A stretch of DNA of 59,173 bases from an uncultured Allomuricauda sp. (GCF_947258355.1 NZ_CAMYIC010000017.1:1-59173), one strand, 5' to 3'. Shown: positions 34,104 through 44,476, counted from the first letter of the stretch. Translations and numbers: made by a program. The notes: a model not told the origin generated them from the letters alone.

Positions 34104-34796
34104 ATGTCTCTAAATGACTTCCCGCAAGACTCTGGCCCAATTTATTTAGAAACCGCTGAAGGCAGCTTTCCTGTAGAGCCATTCAACACATATAGCAATC
34201 TTATCTTTTTGGTCCTGATTATCCATTGGGGAATAAAAGTGTACCGCAGCCCAAAACAACATCAGTTTTTAGCTTGGGTGCTTCCCGTTATAGGAATCAG
34301 TTATGTGGGCGGCACGGTTTACCATGCCACGCGCAGCCATGAGTTTTGGCTTCGCTTGGATTGGATGCCAATCATGTTACTCTGTGCAGCTTTGGTCATC
34401 TATTTTATCTTTAAGCTCGTCAACTCTTGGTGGCAACGAATAACTTTGATCATAGCCATACTCGGAGCCTCCTTTTTACTTCGGATACTTCCTATTCCCT
34501 CTGGGATGAGAATATCTCTTGGCTATGTGATTACCGCAGCAACCATTCTTGTTCCCATTGCGTGGTATTTAATAAAAACCAAAGGAAAAAATATAGGTTT
34601 GGTCGTAACGGCATTCTTCATTTTTGCCATCGCTATTTTCTTTAGAAGTATTGACCTCCATCAAGATTTCTTTCCCATGGGCACCCATTGGCTATGGCAT
34701 TTATTGGGTGGAATCGTAGTACATTTCCTAATTGCCTATATATTCAAGGACAATTTGCTAAATTTGTCCGCCAATAGCGTAAGCAGTTATGATTGA
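34104..34796 (+). CDS. CREST-like (alkaline ceramidase type) membrane protein
   Basis: The 230-residue product has about seven membrane helices. An early E-P-F-N-T-Y-S-N-L segment, [20 protein letters not shown] (H74, D86) and GTHWLWH (H195-x3-H199) match the zinc-site layout of alkaline ceramidases and the wider CREST superfamily of membrane hydrolases. It could hydrolyse an amide lipid, for instance the sphingolipids that some Bacteroidota make; this is inference. The last 8 bp overlap pheS, so the two are coupled. Many flavobacterial homologues are annotated as hypothetical. Confidence 0.7.
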   Translation: MSLNDFPQDSGPIYLETAEGSFPVEPFNTYSNLIFLVLIIHWGIKVYRSPKQHQFLAWVLPVIGISYVGGTVYHATRSHEFWLRLDWMPIMLLCAALVIYFIFKLVNSWWQRITLIIAILGASFLLRILPIPSGMRISLGYVITAATILVPIAWYLIKTKGKNIGLVVTAFFIFAIAIFFRSIDLHQDFFPMGTHWLWHLLGGIVVHFLIAYIFKDNLLNLSANSVSSYD

Positions 34797-35808
34797 TACC
34801 ATAAAGGAACACATCGCCGAAGTAGAAAAGTTTACTTCGAACTCAATGGAAGAAATTGAAGCTTTCCGAATCAAGTATTTGGGAAAAAAAGGGCTTTTGA
34901 ACAGTTTCTTTGCCGAATTTAAAAATGTGCCCAACGAGCAAAAAAAGGATTTCGGCAAGGTTGTCAATCAATTGAAAAATGCCGCCACCGATAAAGTCAA
35001 CGAGCTTAAGGAAGCTTTGGAAAACCAGACCGAAGCTGCTGGCAAATATGGTGACTTGACTCGACCTGGAGAGCCTATTGAAATTGGTTCTCGACATCCT
35101 ATTTCCATTGTAAAAAACCAAATCATAGATATTTTCTCCAGAATTGGTTTCAATGTATCGGAAGGGCCTGAAGTGGAAGATGACTGGCACAATTTTACAG
35201 CATTGAACCTTCCTGAGTACCACCCTGCACGGGATATGCAGGATACGTTTTTCATTCAGACCGACCCGGATATCCTTTTACGTACGCATACCTCATCGGT
35301 ACAGGTACGCTATATGGAGGCCAATAAACCGCCCATCAGGACCATTTCTCCTGGAAGGGTGTACAGGAACGAGGCCATCTCCGCACGTTCACACTGTTTT
35401 TTTCATCAAGTGGAAGGCTTGTATGTGGACAAAAATGTATCCTTTGCGGATTTGAAGCAGACCTTGCAATATTTCACTTCGGAAATGTTCGGTAAGTCAA
35501 AAATTAGATTACGCCCATCCTACTTTCCATTTACGGAGCCTAGCGCGGAAGTTGATGTGTACTGGGGCTTGGAGACCGAGACAGATTACCGTATGACCAA
35601 GGGCACTGGTTGGTTGGAAATCATGGGATGTGGTATGGTAGACCCCAACGTGTTAAAGAATTGCGGCATAGACCCAGAGGTATATTCCGGATTTGCTTTT
35701 GGTATGGGTATAGACCGTATTGCTTTATTGCTCCATCAAATTTCTGACATCCGCTTGCTTAGCGAGAATGATGTTCGTTTCTTGGAACAGTTCAAAAGTG
35801 CATTGTAA
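34789..35808 (+). CDS. pheS: Phenylalanine-tRNA ligase alpha subunit
   Basis: The 339-residue class II aminoacyl-tRNA synthetase subunit has the N-terminal coiled coil, [13 protein letters not shown], motif 2 in [17 protein letters not shown] and motif 3 in [14 protein letters not shown]. It charges tRNA-Phe with PheT, which is not in the window. It overlaps the CREST-like gene by 8 bp. Confidence 0.96.
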   Translation: MIDTIKEHIAEVEKFTSNSMEEIEAFRIKYLGKKGLLNSFFAEFKNVPNEQKKDFGKVVNQLKNAATDKVNELKEALENQTEAAGKYGDLTRPGEPIEIGSRHPISIVKNQIIDIFSRIGFNVSEGPEVEDDWHNFTALNLPEYHPARDMQDTFFIQTDPDILLRTHTSSVQVRYMEANKPPIRTISPGRVYRNEAISARSHCFFHQVEGLYVDKNVSFADLKQTLQYFTSEMFGKSKIRLRPSYFPFTEPSAEVDVYWGLETETDYRMTKGTGWLEIMGCGMVDPNVLKNCGIDPEVYSGFAFGMGIDRIALLLHQISDIRLLSENDVRFLEQFKSAL

Positions 35809-35816
35809 CCCAAGTC

Positions 35817-36215
35817 ATGAAAAAGGATATTGAAATTCCTGTTGCCAAGGATGTACATGTTGCCATAGTTCGTGAGTGGAACGATGAATTTCTGTCCAAA
35901 GATTGGAATGCCTATCTAATAAACAATAGGGCAGATGCCATTGAGATGACCATTGTGGTTTCCAAAGGATTTGATGATGACACAAAAACCTCCACAATGC
36001 GACATGGCATTGGGGTTGTTGAAGCGAAGTCCTTTAAAAAAATTGAGTTTCTACAAGAAGAAGTACTCGCGCTCAACAATGAATTCTTTGTTACCTTCTT
36101 TGCCGAGAACAAGCTTTTTGAAAAAAGGTTCCTATTTCCCAAACATTCCATTTCGGAAAACCGTCTTTCCAATATCCCAATTATAGATAAGGAAGGGATT
36201 CTTCCCCAAGATTGA
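35817..36215 (+). CDS. Conserved hypothetical protein downstream of pheS
   Basis: The 132-residue soluble product has a well-kept start (MKKDIEIPVAKDVHVAIVRE) and an alternating strand pattern to about residue 75. It ends in a PIIDKEGILPQD tail. It starts 8 bp after pheS on the same strand and is probably co-transcribed. Homologues appear to sit beside pheS in other flavobacteria, from memory. No function is known. Confidence 0.8.
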   Translation: MKKDIEIPVAKDVHVAIVREWNDEFLSKDWNAYLINNRADAIEMTIVVSKGFDDDTKTSTMRHGIGVVEAKSFKKIEFLQEEVLALNNEFFVTFFAENKLFEKRFLFPKHSISENRLSNIPIIDKEGILPQD

Positions 36216-36267
36216 TTAATATTTTCCTGTGGTAAATATTCTTTTAACAAAAATTTAGTTCTGGTTA

Positions 36268-36299
36268 GTTCGGTTTGTTCCGAACCAATTGTAAGTTTG
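36268..36299 (+). promoter_or_regulatory. Promoter with operator of the MarR/efflux operon
   Basis: A perfect TAnnTTTG box (TAAGTTTG, 36292-36299) lies 19 bp before the regulator start. The inverted repeat GTTCGG-TTTGTT-CCGAAC (36268-36285) fills the region where the -33 and spacer should be. A repressor bound there would block RNA polymerase, so the regulator at 36319 probably represses its own operon. Confidence 0.6.
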
Positions 36300-36318
36300 C
36301 GTTTTCAAAATCCATTCT

Positions 36319-36798
36319 ATGGAATATTCGAAGGAAGAAATCATTGAAACACTAGGGGTGCACTTGGAGCAGGAACATAACCTGCCACCATTGGCTGCCC
36401 GTATTTATGCCATTTTAATCTTAACGGACCAAGACGGACTCTCCTTTGAGGACTGCTTGGAAAAAAGAGGGGCCAGTAAAAGCTCCACTTCCACCTCTTT
36501 GAACCTTTTGTTGAACATGGGGGTAATCACCTATTTCACTAAACCCGGTGATAGAAGAAGGTACTTTAAAACGGCAAAGAAGAAGACATTTTTTCTCTCC
36601 AAGCTTCAAGAAAACCTGAACCGCGTTGAAAGTGAAAAGCACATAATCACGCTAGTCATGGACTATCATAAAAAGTATAGTCCCAAAAAGTATGAAGAAG
36701 GACAGGTAAGAACCAAAGTTTATCTGGACTACGTCAACGAGAACGAGAAGATTTTAAAAAAATCCATCGAGAAACTAGAATCAATTTTAAAAGAGTAA
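36319..36798 (+). CDS. GbsR/MarR-type transcriptional regulator
   Basis: The 159-residue winged-helix protein has a recognition part around KRGASKSSTSTSLNLLLNMG and the wing TKPGDRRRYFKT, followed by a helical dimer part. It is the first gene before the RND efflux genes, with 40 bp between. The operator at 36268-36285 lies in its own promoter. It probably represses the efflux operon until a ligand binds. Confidence 0.85.
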   Translation: MEYSKEEIIETLGVHLEQEHNLPPLAARIYAILILTDQDGLSFEDCLEKRGASKSSTSTSLNLLLNMGVITYFTKPGDRRRYFKTAKKKTFFLSKLQENLNRVESEKHIITLVMDYHKKYSPKKYEEGQVRTKVYLDYVNENEKILKKSIEKLESILKE

Positions 36799-36838
36799 TC
36801 ACTCCAACAACCATAAACGTAACAAAGCAAGTTCGTAC

Positions 36839-37918
36839 ATGAAAACAATCAAATCAATCTTAATATCAACAGGCGTACTTTTGATTTTGTCCTGTGGGGG
36901 TAAAAATCAGCAGCAAGCTGCAGCAGGTCCCCAGACTCCATCACTTAAAGTAAGTACCCTGGAAAAGGAGGACATCACCATATATAATTCATATTCCACC
37001 AACATTCAAGGAAAACAAAATGTGGAAATATGGCCCAAAGTTTCGGGCTTTGTCCAAAACATTTATGTGGAAGAGGGCCAAAAAGTGAAGAAGGGACAAT
37101 TGTTGTTCAAACTGGAAACACAAACACTTTCACAGGACGCTGAAGCAGCCAAGGCTGCCGTAAATGTTGCCCAGGTAGAAGTGGACAAACTGGTGCCTCT
37201 TGTAGAAAAAAACATCATCAGTGAAATACAATTGGAAACTGCCAAAGCCCAATTGGAACAGGCCAAAAGCAACTACAGCAGTATTACCGCCAACATTGGC
37301 TACTCAAATATCGTTAGTCCCGTAAATGGGTACATCGGAGAGATTCCTTACAAAGTAGGGGCTTTGGTGAGCAGTACCATGGGCGAACCATTGACCGTGG
37401 TTTCCGATATAAGTAGTATCCGCGCCTATTTTTCCATGACCGAAAAGGAACTATTGGAAATGAAAAGCGAAATGGCCGATAACGGCTCTACAGTTTCGTC
37501 CCAAAATACACCCGAAGTGGAATTGGTGATGATAAATGGCGAGACCTATCCACAGAAAGGAAAAATTGCCATGGTCAACAATATCATCAACCCGACTACT
37601 GGAAGTGTAACACTTCGGGCCGATTTTGACAATCCACAATTATTATTGAGTTCGGGAAGTACTGGAACTATAAAAGTCCCATCCACCTACGAAGACGTTT
37701 TTGTCATCTCCCAATTCGTAACTGTGGACCTGCAGGGCACTAAAATGGTGTATGTACTGAATGATGACAATACGGTTAAAACTGTACCCTTGAACATCGT
37801 GGCCCAAACCGATAAGAAATTCATCATACAAGAAGGTTTGGAAGAAGGAAGCACTATTGTTACCGAAGGTGTATCCAAACTGAAGGATGGACAGACCATT
37901 AATCCAGTACAACAATAA
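36839..37918 (+). CDS. RND efflux periplasmic adaptor lipoprotein
   Basis: The 359-residue product has a signal peptide with lipobox LSC (C19), so it is anchored in the inner membrane. Two half-lipoyl motifs surround a coiled-coil hairpin (VSGFVQNIYVEEGQKVKKG, then VSPVNGYIGEIPYKVGALV). It then has the beta-barrel and membrane-proximal domains. It joins the pump at 37951 to the outer-membrane channel at 41129. Confidence 0.93.
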   Translation: MKTIKSILISTGVLLILSCGGKNQQQAAAGPQTPSLKVSTLEKEDITIYNSYSTNIQGKQNVEIWPKVSGFVQNIYVEEGQKVKKGQLLFKLETQTLSQDAEAAKAAVNVAQVEVDKLVPLVEKNIISEIQLETAKAQLEQAKSNYSSITANIGYSNIVSPVNGYIGEIPYKVGALVSSTMGEPLTVVSDISSIRAYFSMTEKELLEMKSEMADNGSTVSSQNTPEVELVMINGETYPQKGKIAMVNNIINPTTGSVTLRADFDNPQLLLSSGSTGTIKVPSTYEDVFVISQFVTVDLQGTKMVYVLNDDNTVKTVPLNIVAQTDKKFIIQEGLEEGSTIVTEGVSKLKDGQTINPVQQ

Positions 37919-37950
37919 TTACCATCAATCACTTATAGAACGAATTATAT

Positions 37951-40900
37951 ATGTTCCAAAAATTTATAGATCGTCCTGTACTCTCCACAGTAATATCCGT
38001 AATCATTGTGATTTTGGGTATTCTAGGTCTGAGTACACTACCCGTAGAACAATATCCTGAGATTGCCCCACCAACTGTACAGGTAAACGCCAACTATACC
38101 GGTGCGAATGCTGAAACTGTACTCAAAAGTGTTGTTATTCCATTGGAAGAGCAAATCAACGGTGTGGAGGGCATGACCTACATGACCTCATCCGCCAGTA
38201 ATGATGGTACGGCCAACATCAGTGTGTTTTTCGAGCTTGGTGTTGACCCGGATATTGCGGCGGTAAACGTACAGAACAGGGTCGCACGGGCCAATAGCCT
38301 ATTACCGCAAGAAGTTATAAACACAGGGGTTACCACCCAAAAAGCACAGAACAGTGCATTGTTATTTTTCTCTATTTTCTCCGAAAACGAGGATTACGAT
38401 GCCACCTTTGTGGAAAACTACGCCAAGATCAACCTGGTTCCCCAATTACAACGAATCAAAGGGGTTGGTAATGTAAACGTGTTCGGGTCCAAGGATTATT
38501 CCATGCGTATTTGGATCTCCCCCGATAAAATGGCCGCCTATGATTTAGTGCCTGCCGATATTCAAGCGGCGTTGCGCGAACAAAATACCGAAGCGGCAAC
38601 CGGTAAGATCGGAGAGAACGCCGATGGTATTTTTGAATATGTAATGAAATACAAAGGGCGTTTGTCCGAAGTAAAGGAATACGAAAATATTATTCTTAGA
38701 ACTACCGATGATGGTGGTTTCCTTCGCCTAAAAGATGTGGCCGACATAGAGTTGGGTGCATTGAGCTATGTAAGGAAAAATTCTGGTATGGGGAACCCCG
38801 GTGTTGCTGTGGGGGTTTACCAAACCTCAGGGTCCAATGCTAACGATATCATCGACGAGATTGAAACTATTTTAGAGGGGTCAAAAGCGGATTTCCCCAA
38901 GGGATTGGATTATGTTATCCCTTTCAACTCCAAAGATTTTTTGGATGCTTCCATAGATCACGTGGTACAAACCTTGATCGAGGCATTTATCCTGGTATTT
39001 ATCGTGGTGTTCCTGTTCCTTCAGGATTTTAGGTCCACATTGATTCCGGCCATTGCCGTACCCGTGGCCATTGTAGGTACTTTCTTCTTCCTCCAATTGT
39101 TCGGGTATTCCATCAACATGTTAACGCTTTTCGCCATGATCTTGGCTATTGGTATTGTTGTGGATGATGCCATAGTGGTGGTCGAAGCAGTGCATGCCAA
39201 ACTGGAAGATGGAGCGGATTCGGCAAAAACCGCCACCAAAAATGCGATGAGTGAAATCTCGGGAGCTATTATCTCCATTACGTTGGTCATGTCAGCGGTA
39301 TTTATTCCCGTTTCCTTTATTCAAGGTTCCTCCGGAGTGTTCTACCAACAGTTTGGTATTACCCTGGCTGTAGCCATTTTGATTTCGGCCGTAAACGCTT
39401 TAACCTTGAGTCCCGCTTTGGCAGCATTGTTTTTAAAGCCTCATGATCCTGAAAAAGGCAAAAAGTCAAATTTCTTGGCCCGTTTCTTTAGGGCTTTCAA
39501 TGTCGGCTTTACTGCCATGACCAATAAATACACCAACACTATTGGCACCCTGGTAAAACGAAAATGGATCACCCTGGCACTCCTATTGGGCTTTGGTGTT
39601 CTGGCCGTTTTCCTATTTCGTTCCACACCATCCGGTTTTGTGCCCGATGAGGACCGCGGGATGATTTTTGTAAATGTAAGCATGCCCCCGGGTACTACTA
39701 TTGAAAAAACAGAGGAGACCATCATGAAGTTGGATTCCATTTATGAGTCCATGGATATTATTGAATCCAGAATGAGCGTAGCAGGGTTTAGTTTATTGAG
39801 CCGTGTAAGTGCAGGGTCCTACGCATTCTCGATTATGAAATTGAAAGACTGGAGCCAGAGAGATGCGGATTCCTTGTCAGTGGACGCCACCATGCAACGA
39901 TTGTACGGAATAACGGCAGGTTTCAATGATGCGGAGATCATCTACTTTACACCTCCAAGTATACAAGGGTTTGGTACCAGTTCCGGTTTCGAAGTGCAGC
40001 TTCAGAGCAAGACTGGTGAAGACTGGAACTCCATAAATGATGTGAAGAACCAGTTTTTGGGAGCCTTAAATGCTAGACCTGAAGTTCAATATGCCATTTC
40101 CCAGTTCGATCCAGGGTTCCCTCAGTACAACTTGGACATCGATATGGAAAAGGTAAAAATGGCCGGATTGACAGCGACCGATATTTTTAATGCGCTCCAA
40201 GGTTATTACGGAGGTATCTATGCTACCGATTTTAATAGGTTCGGAAAGCAATACCGTGTAATGATTCAGGCTAAACCCGAAGACAGGTCGAATGAAAACT
40301 CCTTAAACCACATTTTTGTTAGAAATGCCAATGGGGAATCCGTTGCGGTAAGTCAGTTTGTGGACCTCAAAAAAATATACGGTCCAGAAGTCGTGCAGCG
40401 ATTCAATTTATTGAGTTCCGTAAAAATAACAGGGGTTCCCAATCCAGGCTATAGTACAGGAGATGCCATTAACGCGATTGAGGAAGTGGCTGCGCAAGTA
40501 TTGCCAAACTCCTATACCTACGATTATTCTGGATTGACCAGGGAAGAAAGCAACGCAGGTTCACAGACAATCCTCATTTTTATTTTGAGTTTAGTCTTCG
40601 TTTACTTCCTGTTGAGTGCACAGTATGAAAGTTATATTTTACCGCTTTCCATATTGTTTTCTCTACCGTTCGGTATCGCCGGAGCTATTCTTTTTATCAA
40701 TGTAGCGGGTTTACAGAACAATATTTATTTCCAGATTGCACTGATCATGTTAATTGGTCTGTTGGCCAAAAATGCCATTTTGATCGTAGAGTTTGCCCTT
40801 CAGCGCAGAAAAGCAGGTTTATCCCTTTTTGATGCTGCAGCATCCGGTGCACGTGCAAGGCTTCGCCCTATTTTAATGACGTCCTTTGCTTTCATTTTTG

Positions 40901-41097
40901 GTCTCTTGCCTTTAGCACTCTCTTCCGGAATCGGTGCTATTGGAAACCGCTCCATTGGGGTGAGCGCAGTAGGGGGAATGCTAGTAGGTACTATTTTGGG
41001 TGTATTTGTTATACCAGTGCTGTTTGTAGTTTTCCAAGCACTGCAGGAACGTATTTCAGGCAAACCAGAAATAATTCAACAGACAAACAATGCCTAA
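37951..41097 (+). CDS. RND multidrug efflux pump (AcrB-type)
   Basis: The 1048-residue inner-membrane pump has 12 membrane helices and two large periplasmic loops. The start MFQKFIDRPVLSTVISVIIV is typical of the HAE-1 group. The proton-relay segment AIGIVVDDAIVVVE in the fourth helix carries the two adjacent aspartates. It exports drugs, dyes or bile-type compounds with the adaptor and the channel. It follows the adaptor gene by 32 bp, and the channel gene begins 31 bp after its stop. Confidence 0.95.
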   Translation: MFQKFIDRPVLSTVISVIIVILGILGLSTLPVEQYPEIAPPTVQVNANYTGANAETVLKSVVIPLEEQINGVEGMTYMTSSASNDGTANISVFFELGVDPDIAAVNVQNRVARANSLLPQEVINTGVTTQKAQNSALLFFSIFSENEDYDATFVENYAKINLVPQLQRIKGVGNVNVFGSKDYSMRIWISPDKMAAYDLVPADIQAALREQNTEAATGKIGENADGIFEYVMKYKGRLSEVKEYENIILRTTDDGGFLRLKDVADIELGALSYVRKNSGMGNPGVAVGVYQTSGSNANDIIDEIETILEGSKADFPKGLDYVIPFNSKDFLDASIDHVVQTLIEAFILVFIVVFLFLQDFRSTLIPAIAVPVAIVGTFFFLQLFGYSINMLTLFAMILAIGIVVDDAIVVVEAVHAKLEDGADSAKTATKNAMSEISGAIISITLVMSAVFIPVSFIQGSSGVFYQQFGITLAVAILISAVNALTLSPALAALFLKPHDPEKGKKSNFLARFFRAFNVGFTAMTNKYTNTIGTLVKRKWITLALLLGFGVLAVFLFRSTPSGFVPDEDRGMIFVNVSMPPGTTIEKTEETIMKLDSIYESMDIIESRMSVAGFSLLSRVSAGSYAFSIMKLKDWSQRDADSLSVDATMQRLYGITAGFNDAEIIYFTPPSIQGFGTSSGFEVQLQSKTGEDWNSINDVKNQFLGALNARPEVQYAISQFDPGFPQYNLDIDMEKVKMAGLTATDIFNALQGYYGGIYATDFNRFGKQYRVMIQAKPEDRSNENSLNHIFVRNANGESVAVSQFVDLKKIYGPEVVQRFNLLSSVKITGVPNPGYSTGDAINAIEEVAAQVLPNSYTYDYSGLTREESNAGSQTILIFILSLVFVYFLLSAQYESYILPLSILFSLPFGIAGAILFINVAGLQNNIYFQIALIMLIGLLAKNAILIVEFALQRRKAGLSLFDAAASGARARLRPILMTSFAFIFGLLPLALSSGIGAIGNRSIGVSAVGGMLVGTILGVFVIPVLFVVFQALQERISGKPEIIQQTNNA

Positions 41098-41128
41098 TTA
41101 TTCATTGATCGAACAAAGTATATCATCC

Positions 41129-42529
41129 ATGAAAATTAAATCCACATATAAACTGCTCTTGGTACTTTCGGCCGCACTTTTGTTACAATCCTGTTTTGTG
41201 GCCAAAAACTACTCAAGACCCGAAATAGAGACAAAAAATCTCTACCGAACCGATAATTTGCCACAGGACAGCATTTCCATGGCAGATGTATCTTGGAGAG
41301 ACCTCTTCAACGACGAGCAACTAAAATCCTACATTGAGCAAGGCTTGGAAAACAACATAGACATCCGGATTGCACTACAAAATGTTGTGGCCGCGGAAGC
41401 TTATGTAAAACAAGGCAAGGCAGGATATTTCCCAACCTTGTCCGGGACTACCAGTTTTACTAGGACCAAAAATTCTGAAAACAGTCAGTTTGGTAGCTTT
41501 TTCACTAGACCTTTGGAACAGTACGAATTGTCCGGAAGCCTTTCTTGGGAAGCCGATATTTGGGGTAAGATCAGAAGTAACAAGCGAGCGTTTAGTGCCT
41601 CTTATTTGCAGAGTGCTTCTGCCCACCAAGCAGTAAAAACCAACTTGATTGCCAACATCGCCTCAACTTATTACCAATTGTTGGCTTTGGACAAACAGTT
41701 GGAAGTTTCCAAACAAACCTTGGAAGCCAGAAAGAACAGTTTGGAGACGACGGTTGCTCTAAAAGACGCAGGACAAGTTACCGAAGTTGCCGTAAAGCAA
41801 ACAGAAGCCCAGGTGCATACCACGGAAATCATCGTAATCGATCTTGAAAACAATATCAAATTATTGGAAAATGCTTTTAGCATCCTCTTGGGAGAGGCAC
41901 CACAAAAAATTGAACGGGGCAGTCTGGACAATCAGTCCATTGATACTGAATTGCGCACGGGTGTTCCTTATTTGTTGTTGGCCAATCGCCCCGATGTGAT
42001 GCAGGCAGAATACGGTCTTATCAATGCTTTTGAATTGACCAATGTGGCCAAAAGCAGTCTGTACCCATCATTGAGTTTATCTGCTTCGGGAGGTTTTCAA
42101 AGCTTGGAGTTTGATAATTGGTTGGACGCCAGTTCACTATTTTCCAGTTTAGTCGGGTCCTTGACCCAACCCATATTTAGCGGTAGGCGGCTCCGCACCC
42201 AAATGGAAGTGGCCAAAGCACAGCAACAACAAGCCTTGTTGAACTACAAACAAGCCTTGCTTACCGCAGGTAGGGAAGTTAGTGATGCGCTTTACACTTA
42301 CGATGCAGAAACCAAAAAATTGAAGGCTCGTTCCAAGGAGCTGGAAGCTTACACAACAGCGGAGGAGTATTCCGAAGAATTGCTGAACAACGGTTTGGCC
42401 AACTATTTGGAGGTTTTGACAGCTCGACAAAATGCATTAAGTTCCGAACTAAACTATGTGGATTCCCAATATGCACAACTGAGTGCTATTGTAGAATTGT
42501 ACAGAGCCTTGGGCGGAGGTTGGAAATAA
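41129..42529 (+). CDS. Outer-membrane efflux channel lipoprotein (TolC/OprM type)
   Basis: The 466-residue product starts at the ATG at 41129 (MKIKSTYKLL), which gives a lipoprotein signal peptide with LQSC (C22); an ATG at 41090 would overlap the pump gene and spoil the signal. Two outer-membrane-factor repeats are seen (SWRDLFNDEQLKSYIE and PDVMQAEYGLINA in the second half). It forms the outer-membrane channel of the efflux system. Confidence 0.92.
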   Translation: MKIKSTYKLLLVLSAALLLQSCFVAKNYSRPEIETKNLYRTDNLPQDSISMADVSWRDLFNDEQLKSYIEQGLENNIDIRIALQNVVAAEAYVKQGKAGYFPTLSGTTSFTRTKNSENSQFGSFFTRPLEQYELSGSLSWEADIWGKIRSNKRAFSASYLQSASAHQAVKTNLIANIASTYYQLLALDKQLEVSKQTLEARKNSLETTVALKDAGQVTEVAVKQTEAQVHTTEIIVIDLENNIKLLENAFSILLGEAPQKIERGSLDNQSIDTELRTGVPYLLLANRPDVMQAEYGLINAFELTNVAKSSLYPSLSLSASGGFQSLEFDNWLDASSLFSSLVGSLTQPIFSGRRLRTQMEVAKAQQQQALLNYKQALLTAGREVSDALYTYDAETKKLKARSKELEAYTTAEEYSEELLNNGLANYLEVLTARQNALSSELNYVDSQYAQLSAIVELYRALGGGWK

Positions 42530-42532
42530 AAA

Positions 42533-43138
42533 ATGATAGAGGGTAAAAAAGAAATACTGGCTTATGCCATAGAGAATTTCACCAAATTCGGAAGCAAGCG
42601 TTTCTCCATGGACGAACTGGCCAAAAGCCTTGGTGTTTCCAAAAAAACGCTCTATAAACATTTTGGAAGTAAGGAAATCTTGGTACAGGAAAGCTTGTCC
42701 TATTATTTTGGTAAAATCCGTGCGAATATCGACGGATACATGCTCAAAAACCCAAACGAGGAACAGCCACTTATCACAATAATTTATATTTACAGACAAG
42801 CGTTGATGACTTTCCAAGAAATCAGCCCTTCCTTTCTCCATGGGCTCAATAAATACTACCCTAAAGCCTATGAGGTATATTCACAGCTAAAGCATGATGT
42901 TGTTTGGGAGATTGTATGTCCATTGCTTAAAAAAGCGCAGGCGTTGGAACAGGTTAGGAAGAATGTGAAAGTAGAGCTGGTTTGCTCGTTATTTTTAGCC
43001 AGAATGGAAGAAACCGTATATTCGAGAGCCAATTTGTTTGATGAATACAGTATTCACGAATTGCTAGATCATATCATTATCAATAATCTACGGGGCATTC
43101 TCACGTTGGCATATCTTCAAAAAAGCCCCCTCCAATAG
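42533..43138 (+). CDS. TetR/AcrR family regulator
   Basis: The 201-residue product has an N-terminal DNA-binding helix-turn-helix (MDELAKSLGVSKKTLYKHF, about 24-42) and a helical ligand-binding part. It starts 3 bp after the channel gene, so it belongs to the efflux operon. With the MarR-type protein at the other end, the operon has two potential regulators. Confidence 0.9.
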   Translation: MIEGKKEILAYAIENFTKFGSKRFSMDELAKSLGVSKKTLYKHFGSKEILVQESLSYYFGKIRANIDGYMLKNPNEEQPLITIIYIYRQALMTFQEISPSFLHGLNKYYPKAYEVYSQLKHDVVWEIVCPLLKKAQALEQVRKNVKVELVCSLFLARMEETVYSRANLFDEYSIHELLDHIIINNLRGILTLAYLQKSPLQ

Positions 43139-43222
43139 TAGTCGCTGCTAACAATTTTTTAAAGAAATCCCTTCAATTTTAATGAATTCTTCTTTAAACA
43201 CCTGATTTTTACGTTTTTAGTG

Positions 43223-43253
43223 TTGTTTTTAGCAAAATGATCGCGTAGTTTTA
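43223..43253 (+). promoter_or_regulatory. Promoter of the Tat-aminotransferase gene
   Basis: TTG (43223-43225), a 20-bp spacer and TAGTTTTA (43246-43253, one mismatch to TAnnTTTG) lie 23 bp before the start codon. Confidence 0.4.
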
Positions 43254-43276
43254 ATTTCTTCTAAAAACAAAAACCA

Positions 43277-44476
43277 ATGGGAACTACAACTAACATCAAC
43301 AGACGCGATTGGATAAGAAAAAGTGTACTTACTGCCGGTGGTGCAATGGCACTGCCATATATCGGATTAGCTGAAAAACCAAAGGCTCCTTTAACACTGG
43401 ATGCGCAAGGAAATGCAGTTTACAGTCCGTTCTTTAAGGAATACCTGCCAAAACCTGAAGACGCTCTTCCGGAATTGGCAGCAAAATTAAATGCCAACGA
43501 GAACCCTTATGGTCCATCTCCAATGGCTTTGGAGGCATTTAAAAATTCTGCTTCCGGAGGAAACAGATACGCATGGAAAGAACTTTTCCAGCTAGTGGAC
43601 AAAATAGCTGATTTTGAAGGTGTTGAAAGTAAAAACGTAATGATGGGCCCAGGGTCTTCCGACCTATTGGAAAAAACAGCCATGGTTTTCTTCATGAACG
43701 GAGGAAATGTTGTTTCCGCCGACCCAGCATATATGTCACTAATTCAAGTTGCCGAATCTGTTGGTGCAACATGGAAACCAGTACCATTAAAAGATGATTG
43801 GTCTCACGACCTAAAGGCAATGGAAGAAGCCATTGACGACGAAACAAAATTGGTTTATATCTGTAACCCGAATAACCCCACTGGTTCTATGACCGACCAT
43901 GAAGAATTGGTTGATTTCTGTTCAAGAGTATCGGAAAAAGTTCCCGTGTTTGTGGACGAAGCTTACTTATGGTTCTTGGACGAAGGAGCCAAAAAGAGTA
44001 TGGTGTCCTTGGTGAACGAAGGCAAAGATGTAATCATTGCTAGAACATTTTCCAAAATCCACGGAATGGCAGGACTTCGAGTTGGATATATTGTCGCTTT
44101 GGAAGAAACCTTGGGAAGACTACAAAAAATCACACGTGGTGGAATGGGAATCACCTTGCCATCCGTATACGCTGCTATGGCTGCCATGGATGACGATGCC
44201 TTCATTGAAAAATCCCGTAACCTAAATGCCGAGTGCCGAGAATACGTGTATAAAAGTCTAGAGAAAATGGGCATCACTTCTTATGTCCCCTCTTCTACAA
44301 GTTTTATCATATTCCCTATTGAAATGGAGGGTAGAGCATTTTTAGAGCAAATGACCGAGTTAAAGGTGGGGGTTCGTGCTTTCCAATTCATGGACCAAAA
44401 CTGGTGCCGTGTAAGTATGGGAACCATGGACGAAATGAAAACATTTACCGCCGCACTCAATAAAGTGTTGGTATAG
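43277..44476 (+). CDS. PLP-dependent aminotransferase with Tat signal
   Basis: The 399-residue product begins with a twin-arginine signal (RRDWIRKS at 9-16, then a hydrophobic AGGAMALPYIG segment). The rest is a fold-type I aminotransferase of the histidinol-phosphate type: NENPYGPSP at 74-82, CNPNNPTG at 196-203, D227 and the PLP lysine K260 in ARTFSKIHGMAGLRVGY. All the usual catalytic residues are kept, so it should be active outside the cytoplasm or after export with its cofactor. The substrate is unknown. The next gene overlaps it by one base. Confidence 0.88.
   Translation: MGTTTNINRRDWIRKSVLTAGGAMALPYIGLAEKPKAPLTLDAQGNAVYSPFFKEYLPKPEDALPELAAKLNANENPYGPSPMALEAFKNSASGGNRYAWKELFQLVDKIADFEGVESKNVMMGPGSSDLLEKTAMVFFMNGGNVVSADPAYMSLIQVAESVGATWKPVPLKDDWSHDLKAMEEAIDDETKLVYICNPNNPTGSMTDHEELVDFCSRVSEKVPVFVDEAYLWFLDEGAKKSMVSLVNEGKDVIIARTFSKIHGMAGLRVGYIVALEETLGRLQKITRGGMGITLPSVYAAMAAMDDDAFIEKSRNLNAECREYVYKSLEKMGITSYVPSSTSFIIFPIEMEGRAFLEQMTELKVGVRAFQFMDQNWCRVSMGTMDEMKTFTAALNKVLV

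Noticed and set aside
35815..36250. Minus-strand frames opposite the gene downstream of pheS
   Set aside because: They are antisense shadows; the plus-strand frame has a good start, spacing and composition.
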